A stretch of 7,177 nt of DNA from Thiomargarita sp. (GTDB taxonomy: Bacteria > Pseudomonadota > Gammaproteobacteria > Beggiatoales > Beggiatoaceae): assembly GCA_030618965.1 (NCBI GenBank), contig JAUXCJ010000050.1:1-7177 (forward strand), in the 5' to 3' direction. The position numbers and the translations under genes are program-made. The notes under the pieces are model-generated. The model was not told the origin of the DNA, ran no database searches, and saw nothing but the letters and a program-made list of their open reading frames with translations. Below are positions 1 to 5,959 of the stretch, in pieces. Position 1 is the first letter of the stretch. Each line of letters opens with the position of its first letter.

Positions 1-1
1 C

Positions 2-586
2 TTTGCTGGCGATCATCAGGTAAAGGTTTATGATGATATACCTACCAAGAGCCAATTGCTGCGAGATTTAGGGAATTCAAGCGTAAGCTCCGTTAATAAG
101 ACCGCTAATGATTCTCCAAGATTTTATCCCCAGTTGCCCAGTAAGGAAGAATTGCTGAGCGACTTAAGGCCGACATCAATGACTAGAAATATTGGTGACT
201 CAGTAGTCCCATGCACAGACAAAACATTCCAACCAAGATCGGTAGCAATATCCATTAGGTTTCAGCTAAATTCATATACGCTGACAAAGGATGCTCGAAA
301 GTTCGTTGACCTTTTGGGTGATGTACTTGCGGTGGATGAATTGCATAATTGTCAATTTGAAATTGAAGGTCACACAGATATTTCTGGAACGGATAGGTAT
401 AACAAAAAGCTCTCCAAAAAGCGTGCTAATACAGTGGTAAAATACCTGATCAATGAGCATAGCATTGCTCCTTCGCGCCTCAAAGCAATTGGCTATGGGG
501 AAAGGAAATTGTTGACGCAATTTTCATCTAAGGATAAGAAACAGCGACGAGTACAGGTGAAAAATGTGGGACATTTTAGAAAGTGA
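2..586 (+). CDS. OmpA-family peptidoglycan-binding protein, 3' part (5' end outside window)
   Basis: The reading frame is open from the first bases of the window, so the gene almost certainly starts upstream. The TTG at 56 is an internal codon of a conserved-looking motif rather than a good start. The C-terminal half is an OmpA-like domain: a beta strand (VAISIRFQLNS) near 241-273, then EGHTD (365-379), LSKKRA (410-427) and GYGERKL, ending in a KKQRRVQV block. The HTD aspartate (377-379) and the arginine of KKRA (422-424) match the two residues that bind diaminopimelate in this family, so peptidoglycan binding is likely intact. Before the domain are two copies of a motif of the type Y-x-x-[IL]-P-[ST]-K. 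Related proteins that I recall carry one P-S-x-E-L-type motif before the domain. A secretion signal cannot be seen because the N-terminus is missing. The gene lies 47 bp upstream of the kinase gene on the same strand, so the two may be co-transcribed. Confidence 0.86.
   Translation, partial: FAGDHQVKVYDDIPTKSQLLRDLGNSSVSSVNKTANDSPRFYPQLPSKEELLSDLRPTSMTRNIGDSVVPCTDKTFQPRSVAISIRFQLNSYTLTKDARKFVDLLGDVLAVDELHNCQFEIEGHTDISGTDRYNKKLSKKRANTVVKYLINEHSIAPSRLKAIGYGERKLLTQFSSKDKKQRRVQVKNVGHFRK
29..169 (+). repeat. Duplicated LP-[ST]-K-x-x-L-L-x-D-L protein motif, 32-codon period
   Basis: Within the OmpA-family gene, codons 29-73 read YDDIPTKSQLLRDLG and codons 125-169 read YPQLPSKEELLSDLR. The two start exactly 96 bp (32 codons) apart. 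Conserved positions are Y, P, K, L-L and D-L. Only the last two units are visible; more may lie upstream of the window. The linker between them (Ser/Asn/Thr rich) is not conserved. Confidence 0.65.
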
Positions 587-633
587 TGTGGAAAAGCAAT
601 TGGCTTATTAGTACTATAAGTTTCTGATAATGC

Positions 634-2502
634 GTGTCACAATTCAGATCAGATTTAAGAAAAAAATTCATGGATAATTTCAAATCCGCACTTGAAAAAT
701 TTTTGAGAAACGAGTTAGAACGCGACGAGTTAGCTTGTCGACTTGAACAGGCGCTCAAGCAAGCTCCGACGCTTTTTAATGAAATACAGTACTATCTAAC
801 AAAATTGCATCAAACTAATAGATTTTCGGCAGACGATTATTTTGTGTTAAATACTAAGATTAAGCAAGTTGATGAAGAAACTAGGCTGAAGAATCCCATA
901 TCTGGGCAGACTCCGTCTAGTGTATTACCCTCAGATAAGAATTTTGAGCCGATTCTGGAACCGGGTTTAGTCATCCGAGGAAATTATCGCTTAGAAGAAT
1001 TAGCAGGCAAAGGCGGCATGAGTGTTGTCTGGAAAGCCAGAGACTTGATTCAGGAAGCAGGGGAAGCACGCGATAGCTCTGTGGCTATCAAATTTTTAAG
1101 TCAAGATTTCAAAAAACATCCCGACGCGCTAAAAGCACTGGTGCGTGAATTTAACCGCTATAAAAAGCTTAATCATCTCAAAATTGTCAAAGCACATAAC
1201 TTAGATCGTGTCGGAAATACCTATTTTATGGTAATGGAATTCTTAAAAGGGATTCCATTAAACGAATTCATAAAAAATCACCCAAATGGCATTCCCCGAA
1301 CTGAAGCTGAACCGATCATCAAGGATATGGGGTATGCGCTGGCGCATGCACATAAAAGTGGGATCGCGCATATGGATTTCAAACCCGCAAATGTGTTCTA
1401 TAATCCATATGAGAAAATTGCCAAAGTCATTGATTTTGGTATTGCACGCCCACTTGATCAGTCGGAACGGGAGAAAACCCGATTTGATCCGGGGGACTTA
1501 GGGGCTTTAACCGAGCTTTATGCCAGCTATGAAATGCTATTAGATAGAAAGCCAGATCCGCGAGATGATATTTATGCTTTAGCTTGCGTGACTTATAAGT
1601 TATTGTCTGGAGAACACCCCTTTGGAAGAAAAAAAGCGACCACAGCAAAAGATAAAAAACTGACTCCAAAACCCATTAAAGGTTTAAAGCGTCAACAATA
1701 TAAGGCACTTTTGCATGGTTTAGCTTTTGAACAGAATGATAGAACACCAACGGCTGAACAATTTTTAGCCGAACTTTTTCCAGATAAAAAGAAACATTCT
1801 TTGGTTTTTTTAGTCGTCAGCGTGGGGGTGTTGGTCATGGGTTCTGCCGCACTGGTGCAATGGCAACCTATAAACAAGTGGCTAGGAAATGTACTCACAT
1901 CAGTTCTGCAAATTCAAGGAGTTGACTCTAACAGTCAACAAAACGATGCAGAGCGTTTAGCCACCGAAAAAAAGCGTCTTGATGAACAGAAAAAACTAGC
2001 AGAAGCTGTAGCTGAAAAAAAGCGTTTTGATGAACAGAAAAAACTAGCAGAAGCCGCAGCTGAAAAAAAGCGTTTTGATGAACAGAAAAAACTAGCAGAT
2101 GTGGCAGCCGAAAAAAAACGTCTTGAAGAACAAAATAAACTAGCAGATGCGGCAGCCGAAAAAAAGCGTCTTGAAGAACCGAAAAAACTAGCAGATGCGG
2201 CACGGTGTGAACAATCTACAACTAATATTATAAAACAAGCGGATGAATACTGGCAAGTATCACAATTGATTTACCCGCCAAGAGAAAATGCACTTGAAAA
2301 ATATCAGCAAGCCTTGAAGCTTTGTCCGAGTAGCAAACCAGCACAAGTTGGACTCGCTGAAATTGCAGACTTTTATAAACAGAAAGCACAATATAGCCTA
2401 AAAAAAGGCCATAAAAAAACCTGTCAAGCTCATATTGAAAATGGTTTACGAGCTATACCTGATCATAAGGATTTACTGGCTTTAAAGGCTCATTGCCAAT
2501 AA
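634..2502 (+). CDS. Transmembrane Ser/Thr protein kinase with coiled-coil repeats and TPR-like C-terminal tail
   Basis: Seen in order (numbering from GTG 634): helical N-terminal region about 12-80; kinase domain about 113-384 with glycine loop GKGGMSVV (125-132), VAIK lysine K153, likely helix-C glutamate E172, catalytic loop HMDFKPAN (246-253) and DFG (267-269); membrane segment about 389-408; five 16-residue coiled-coil repeats (445-523); helical tail (524-622) resembling TPRs. The HRD arginine is Met and the APE motif reads ASYE. In this gammaproteobacterial kinase family the loop is usually HSDFKPGN and the later motif YASxEML, so both are probably family traits; the catalytic Lys, Asp and Asn are present and activity is expected. 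Topology predicts a cytoplasmic kinase and a periplasmic repeat and tail. All four cysteines beyond the membrane (525, 564, 597, 621) lie in the tail. Start is uncertain: GTG 634 lacks a clear Shine-Dalgarno; ATG 670 (12 codons in) is an alternative that begins at the conserved-looking N-terminal helix. Substrate unknown. Confidence 0.93.
   Translation: MSQFRSDLRKKFMDNFKSALEKFLRNELERDELACRLEQALKQAPTLFNEIQYYLTKLHQTNRFSADDYFVLNTKIKQVDEETRLKNPISGQTPSSVLPSDKNFEPILEPGLVIRGNYRLEELAGKGGMSVVWKARDLIQEAGEARDSSVAIKFLSQDFKKHPDALKALVREFNRYKKLNHLKIVKAHNLDRVGNTYFMVMEFLKGIPLNEFIKNHPNGIPRTEAEPIIKDMGYALAHAHKSGIAHMDFKPANVFYNPYEKIAKVIDFGIARPLDQSEREKTRFDPGDLGALTELYASYEMLLDRKPDPRDDIYALACVTYKLLSGEHPFGRKKATTAKDKKLTPKPIKGLKRQQYKALLHGLAFEQNDRTPTAEQFLAELFPDKKKHSLVFLVVSVGVLVMGSAALVQWQPINKWLGNVLTSVLQIQGVDSNSQQNDAERLATEKKRLDEQKKLAEAVAEKKRFDEQKKLAEAAAEKKRFDEQKKLADVAAEKKRLEEQNKLADAAAEKKRLEEPKKLADAARCEQSTTNIIKQADEYWQVSQLIYPPRENALEKYQQALKLCPSSKPAQVGLAEIADFYKQKAQYSLKKGHKKTCQAHIENGLRAIPDHKDLLALKAHCQ
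1966..2202 (+). repeat. Five tandem 48-bp units coding a 16-residue coiled-coil repeat
   Basis: Units start at 1966, 2014, 2062, 2110 and 2158; the last is 45 bp. Each encodes a version of EKKR[LF][DE]EQKKLA[ED]AAA. The charge pattern and regular Leu/Ala spacing predict a long charged helix or coiled coil. Units 1-3 are the most alike in DNA. The last has Pro in place of Gln (EEPKKLA), which should end or kink the helix. Each unit opens with a run of 7 A, or 8 A in unit 4. The repeat lies just after the membrane segment of the kinase and probably acts as a periplasmic stalk. Confidence 0.92.
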
Positions 2503-2608
2503 TCAGAGCGTGTTTTAAAAGTCAGTTTTCATGTCAATCTCATCCGAATCTTGTTAGGCAGTCCTTATCAATCTTGATATTTAATAAAAAATTTCTGGAA
2601 AAACACTT

Positions 2609-3661
2609 ATGCATTATGGGACGAGTTTTATAATAGCTTTTTCAATTACGGCCATTCTTTTATTTGAATTAAAGCCCCTAGCCTTGCGTATTGGCCTCGT
2701 AGATCAGCCTAATAATGAACGTAAATATCATAAGGGAAAAATACCTATGATTGGTGGCATTGCCATGTTCTGCGGATTTATGTTGGCTTTATTGACTGTA
2801 GATCAACCACTATCAGGATTACGCACGCTAATTGGTGGTGCTGCCATTCTGATTATCGTGGGCGTTTTAGATGATTTTCATGATTTATCAACAAAAATAC
2901 GCTTCCTAGCACAGATTTTTGTTGGATTCCTGATGAGTATCAATGGAGGAGTGATACTAAATGACTTAGGGGCCATTGGTTTCAGTGCTGCCCCAATTGA
3001 ATTAGGCTACTTTGCATTACCTTTAACAATTTTAGCGGTAATTATGGCAATTAATGCCGTCAATATGGTTGATGGCATTGACGGTTTAGCAGGCGGATTA
3101 AGCTTAATAACGCTTTCTGCCTTAAGCTTTATCTCTTGGAAAGCCGGTTTAGAACAAGCATTAAGTATTCTAGTATTATTAATTGCAACTGTGCTGGCTT
3201 TTCTAAGATTTAATCTACGCTATTTCGGGCAATTACGGGCGAAAGTTTTTATGGGAGATGCTGGCAGCATGTTTCTAGGATTTATGATAGTGTGGTTTTT
3301 GATTAACCTCTCTCAAGGTGAGCAACGTGCCATGAGCCCCGTAACAGTACTCTGGATTTTTGCCTTACCCCTACTCGACACTGGTGCCATAACAATACGT
3401 CGCCTCCTTCAAGGAAAATCTCCCTTTGCCGCAGATAGAGAACATCTTCACCATTTACTCCTAGATGCCGGTTTAACGGTCACAAATACCCTGTTAATTA
3501 TGCTTGGTTTAGCAATAGGCTTCGCTTTAATTGGCCTGATTGGCTTATATTCAGGTATTCATGAAAGCATCATGCTTTGGACATTTCTGGGCATTTTTAC
3601 AATCTATTTCTTCATTTGTCAGCATCATTCCTCGCAAAAAAACTACAAAAATAACAATTGA
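2609..3661 (+). CDS. wecA: WecA/MraY-family undecaprenyl-phosphate sugar-1-phosphate transferase (WecA-like)
   Basis: A 350-residue polytopic inner-membrane protein of normal family length. It is expected to transfer a sugar-1-phosphate (GlcNAc-1-P in WecA) from its UDP-sugar to undecaprenyl phosphate, the first step of O-antigen or other lipid-linked glycan synthesis. Visible motifs: N-terminal VDQPNNERKYHKGKIPMIGG (31-50); the Mg-binding DDFHD (88-92); NAVNMVDGIDGL (149-160); VFMGDAGS (213-220); LLDT (255-258); and DREHLHH (276-282), matching the His-rich loop typical of the WecA branch rather than MraY proper. Start ATG 2609 is supported by a GGA at 2597-2599, 9 bases upstream. The closing tail (HHSSQKNYKNNN) is polar and poorly conserved. 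The gene converges with the GT4 gene, with only 9 bp between the stop codons, and its last 60 bp are repeated at 4921-4980. The exact sugar donor cannot be read from sequence, so the symbol denotes the family. Confidence 0.93.
   Translation: MHYGTSFIIAFSITAILLFELKPLALRIGLVDQPNNERKYHKGKIPMIGGIAMFCGFMLALLTVDQPLSGLRTLIGGAAILIIVGVLDDFHDLSTKIRFLAQIFVGFLMSINGGVILNDLGAIGFSAAPIELGYFALPLTILAVIMAINAVNMVDGIDGLAGGLSLITLSALSFISWKAGLEQALSILVLLIATVLAFLRFNLRYFGQLRAKVFMGDAGSMFLGFMIVWFLINLSQGEQRAMSPVTVLWIFALPLLDTGAITIRRLLQGKSPFAADREHLHHLLLDAGLTVTNTLLIMLGLAIGFALIGLIGLYSGIHESIMLWTFLGIFTIYFFICQHHSSQKNYKNNN
3601..3660 (+). repeat. Direct repeat copy 1: 3' end of the wecA-like gene
   Basis: This segment codes the last 19 residues of the WecA-like protein. 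It aligns without gaps to 4921-4980, with 50 of 60 positions identical. The central part 3605-3630 matches 4925-4950 at 25 of 26 positions. The copies are in the same orientation, 1320 bp apart, and enclose the GT4 gene. Similarity upstream of 3601 is weak and is lost after 3660. Confidence 0.85.
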
Positions 3662-3670
3662 TTAAAGACA

Positions 3671-4903
3671 CTATTGCTTTGCTTTTAATAATATTTCTCG
3701 CCATAAAGCTAAAGCAATAGGCTTATCAAATAATTTATCAAAAACCCGACGTGCATTAAATCCCATTTGTTCATATAGTTCAATATTTTGTGCTAATTTT
3801 TTCACCTGATTCGCCAATTCAATAGCATTTTTTTCAGCGAAAACCAAACCACAATCATAAATCTGCAAAATATTCGGAATCTCGCCTTCTTTATCACCTA
3901 TATAAAGAACAGCTCGTCCAGCAGCAGCAATCCCATAAAACTTACTAGGTACAATCAAACCCTCTAATGCTGGGCGTAAAGAAACCAAATGCACATCAGG
4001 CACAGTTAAACTCTCCCCCAAACGCTGTCTAGCTTGATAAGGACGAAAAATGAAATTATCTAAATTGCGTCGGCTTACTTCAGCAGCAATCCACTCTCGC
4101 TGCGCCCCTCCACCAATGAATAAAAAAACAATATTTTTTTCATTAATTAACAGTTCAGCAGCATCTAAAATAGTCGTAAATTCATGAGCGCGTCCCATAT
4201 TGCCTGAATAACCAACAACAAATTTATCAGCTAAACCCCATTCTAGCCGTAATGGATTATTAACTTTAGCAACAGCTTGAATACTCTCACCATCCGCCCA
4301 ATTCGGTATTACCGCTATTTTACTTTTTGCCACCCCAAGCTGAATTAAGCGTTTTGCCATTAATTCACCTAACACAACATTCATTTCAGCAGCTTTCAAA
4401 GAAAAATTCCGTAAACCTTGTATCAACCTAGCTATCCTACCCTGCAAACCATAAACGCCCAAAGCCGAAGCAACTTCAGGAAATAAATCTTGTAGCCAAT
4501 TCACCAAAACAGCACCACGCCATTTAACAATTACAGCAGCAACGACAGAAATTAGCGGCGGATCGGTTTTAGCAATTACCACATCTTTATTAGAAACTAA
4601 ACGCCATAAATTCCAAGCAGCGGAGATGTAAAAAGTCAGATAATCAAAAGCACGTCCGAGCAAATGTTGTCGCCCAAAACGGCTAGCCCTTATTCGGTGA
4701 ATATGTACCCCATTAATGACTTCAAAAGAGGGCAATTTTACAGAAACATTATCATAAAGCTGTGAACTCGTAATAATATGGACATTTTGATCTTGAGCCA
4801 GTTCAAAAGCGAGATCAGTTAATAACTGACTAGTTGCAGAATGATCTGGATAAAAATAACGATTAATGAAAATTAATTTGTTATTCAATACTTTTTTTAA
4901 CAT
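3671..4903 (-). CDS. WbuB-like family 4 glycosyltransferase
   Basis: A GT-B fold retaining glycosyltransferase expected to add a sugar to a lipid-linked glycan on the cytoplasmic face of the inner membrane. Motifs, numbered from the longest possible start (ATG 4948): RYFYPDHSATSQLLTDL (30-46), NWLQDLFPEVA (150-160), IPNWADG (214-220), GYSGNMGRAHE (246-256) and EGLIVPSKFYGIAAAGR (329-345). The last is the donor-binding block characteristic of the WbuB group. I place the start at ATG 4903 (410 codons), because the longer start adds residues that fall in the wecA-tail repeat and related proteins begin just before the RYFYPDHS block. A TTG at 4888 is also possible; none has a good Shine-Dalgarno. 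The gene follows the GT2 gene by about 120 bp, converges on wecA with a 9-bp gap, and is bracketed by the 60-bp direct repeats, suggesting it arrived as a single-gene insertion. Acceptor and donor are unknown. Confidence 0.92.
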   Translation of the reverse strand: MLKKVLNNKLIFINRYFYPDHSATSQLLTDLAFELAQDQNVHIITSSQLYDNVSVKLPSFEVINGVHIHRIRASRFGRQHLLGRAFDYLTFYISAAWNLWRLVSNKDVVIAKTDPPLISVVAAVIVKWRGAVLVNWLQDLFPEVASALGVYGLQGRIARLIQGLRNFSLKAAEMNVVLGELMAKRLIQLGVAKSKIAVIPNWADGESIQAVAKVNNPLRLEWGLADKFVVGYSGNMGRAHEFTTILDAAELLINEKNIVFLFIGGGAQREWIAAEVSRRNLDNFIFRPYQARQRLGESLTVPDVHLVSLRPALEGLIVPSKFYGIAAAGRAVLYIGDKEGEIPNILQIYDCGLVFAEKNAIELANQVKKLAQNIELYEQMGFNARRVFDKLFDKPIALALWREILLKAKQ

Positions 4904-4921
4904 TTGCAATAAGTTATAATA

Positions 4922-4981
4922 ATATATTTCTTCATTTGTTAGCATCATTCATTGCTAAAAAAACAGATAAATAACAATTAA
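4922..4981 (+). pseudogene. Remnant of a wecA-like 3' end (direct repeat copy 2)
   Basis: Read in the wecA frame, this stretch gives IYFFIC, then a TAG (4940-4942), then HHSLLKKQINNN and a TAA (4979-4981). The true wecA end reads IYFFICQHHSSQKNYKNNN and stops with TGA at the equivalent place. Shared residues, a shared stop position and ungapped DNA alignment indicate common descent. The Gln codon CAG has become TAG, so this copy no longer codes. No wecA sequence can be recognised upstream of it; that space is occupied by the 5' end of the GT4 gene on the opposite strand. Confidence 0.75.
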
Positions 4982-4992
4982 CAACAATTAAA

Positions 4993-5026
4993 TAGGGCAA
5001 CTTTATCCTCGAATGGATTGCCCCTA
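4993..5026. repeat. Imperfect palindrome (TAGGGCAA ... TTGCCCCTA)
   Basis: Left arm TAGGGCAA (4993-5000) pairs with right arm TTGCCCCTA (5018-5026) with one bulged base. Inside, ATCC (5005-5008) can pair with GGAT (5015-5018). In the - strand transcript it forms a hairpin beginning at the stop codon of the upstream GT2 gene. There is no clean T-run straight after it, so a simple intrinsic terminator is not obvious. It resembles the short dispersed GGGGCAA-type palindromes of some large sulfur bacteria and cyanobacteria, which I state from general knowledge without having compared sequences. Confidence 0.5.
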
Positions 5027-5824
5027 CATTTCTGACTGCATCTTTCGCTTTGAATGAAAAAATTTAGCCTTTCTATAAACATTAGACAGAAAAAAACGCC
5101 CCAAACTTAGCAAATGCCAACACATATATTTTATATTACGTCTACTTTCTCGTCGCGCATCGTGTACTATTGAATGAGTAAAATCGACTCTAACCGAAAA
5201 ACCGCTAAGCCAAAGCCTACAACAAATATCGACATCCTCACAATACAAAAAATATTTTTCGTTAAAACCACCTACTAATTCAAAAGTTTCAGGACGAAAT
5301 GCCAAAAACATACCAGCAACCCAATCAGGTTCTGAAAAAGCACTTAAGCTATCAAGATCATAATTCCCAATATTACCAAACAATCTTTCAAACAAGCGCT
5401 TAGGCGTAGGTATTTTCCTAACGCTATCCTCTAAAAAACCAGCTGGATTTTTCACTAAAGGCGCAATCACACCTATTTTAGTCTCATTATTTAATATTTT
5501 AGTCAGTGGTGTAAAAATATCGTTACTAATTCTAAGATCAGGATTTAGAACAATAAAATATTTTCTTTGGTCTGGAAATGGCGCGTTCCTGAACGCAAAA
5601 TTATGATTTGCAGAAAAGCCTTTAGGCTGCTTATTCTCTATTATAGAAATAGGAAAAGAAAGGGGAAAATTAAGTGACGATGAATTTTCAGGAATGTTTT
5701 TTATGATAGTAACCTGAAAACTATTAGCGCATTCTAGTTTCCCCAAATCACTGAGCAAAGTATTAACTAATGAAGCCTGTCCGTGGCTTACGATTGAAAG
5801 GTGGATAGTTTTATTAAGACTCAT
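5024..5824 (-). CDS. Family 2 glycosyltransferase (rhamnosyltransferase-like)
   Basis: A 266-residue GT-A fold inverting glycosyltransferase, probably adding a sugar to a lipid-linked polysaccharide at the inner cytoplasmic membrane face. Visible motifs: HLSIVSHGQ near the N-terminus (8-16), GFSANHN (69-75), NPDLRI (94-99, the metal-binding Asp region), DWVAGMFLAFRPETF (167-181), EDVDICCRLWLSG (196-208, acceptor and catalytic acidic region) and HDARRESRRNIKYMCWHLLS (221-240), a tail typical of short GT2 enzymes found in WecA-type loci. No membrane segment is evident. The ATG at 5824 lacks a recognisable Shine-Dalgarno, but the N-terminal strand begins directly after it. The TAG stop lies in the right arm of a palindrome, so the last one or two residues may come from that element. 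It is separated from the upstream GT2 gene by 135 bp and from the downstream GT4 by about 120 bp. Sugar specificity cannot be assigned. Confidence 0.9.
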   Translation of the reverse strand: MSLNKTIHLSIVSHGQASLVNTLLSDLGKLECANSFQVTIIKNIPENSSSLNFPLSFPISIIENKQPKGFSANHNFAFRNAPFPDQRKYFIVLNPDLRISNDIFTPLTKILNNETKIGVIAPLVKNPAGFLEDSVRKIPTPKRLFERLFGNIGNYDLDSLSAFSEPDWVAGMFLAFRPETFELVGGFNEKYFLYCEDVDICCRLWLSGFSVRVDFTHSIVHDARRESRRNIKYMCWHLLSLGRFFLSNVYRKAKFFHSKRKMQSEM

Positions 5825-5831
5825 TTTAAAT

Positions 5832-5869
5832 GATTTGGAGCCAGTTCAAAAGTTTTAATAAATCAGTAG
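5832..5869 (-). other. Possible decayed fragment resembling the 5' region of the GT4 gene
   Basis: The stretch 5832-5852 matches 4789-4809, inside the GT4 gene, at 19 of 21 positions, including an exact 15-mer (5838-5852 and 4795-4809). After a 7-bp length difference, 5855-5869 matches 4819-4833 at 12 of 15 positions. Both are in the same orientation. In GT4 this DNA codes the conserved SQLLTDLAFELAQD region. Here it is out of frame and lies between two GT2 genes, just before the start of the second. It could be a relic of a deleted GT4 gene, or chance in AT-rich DNA. Confidence 0.3.
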
Positions 5870-5959
5870 CTTTCGCCAAGAAAAAATAAATGAGTACTAT
5901 CAGTAAAGCGTTCCCCTATATAAATCACTCACCATAAATACGATCCACTCATGCAGTTC

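Noticed and set aside
1928..2203. 91-codon repetitive - strand frame opposite the kinase coiled-coil repeats
   Set aside because: It is the mirror of the 48-bp repeat array; repeats of a coding sequence keep the opposite strand open without it being a gene.
634..2502. The variant catalytic loop as a sign of a dead pseudokinase
   Set aside because: The VAIK lysine, the catalytic Asp and Asn, and DFG are all present, and the change at the HRD Arg is common in this bacterial kinase family.
2551..2580. Promoter-like TTGTTA with TGATAT 18 bp downstream, before wecA
   Set aside because: The -10 box matches only three of six positions and lacks the key A at the second position; not distinguishable from AT-rich background.
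4951..4960. T-run on the - strand after the palindrome as part of an intrinsic terminator for the GT2 gene
   Set aside because: It lies more than 30 bp from the stem, too far for a standard terminator, and belongs to the A-run of the wecA-tail repeat.
5835..5921. - strand open stretch translating to a hydrophobic peptide (ALLIVLIYFFLAKA...) that overlaps the GT2 start
   Set aside because: No usable ATG or GTG start after the upstream in-frame stop. AT-rich DNA often reads as hydrophobic residues.
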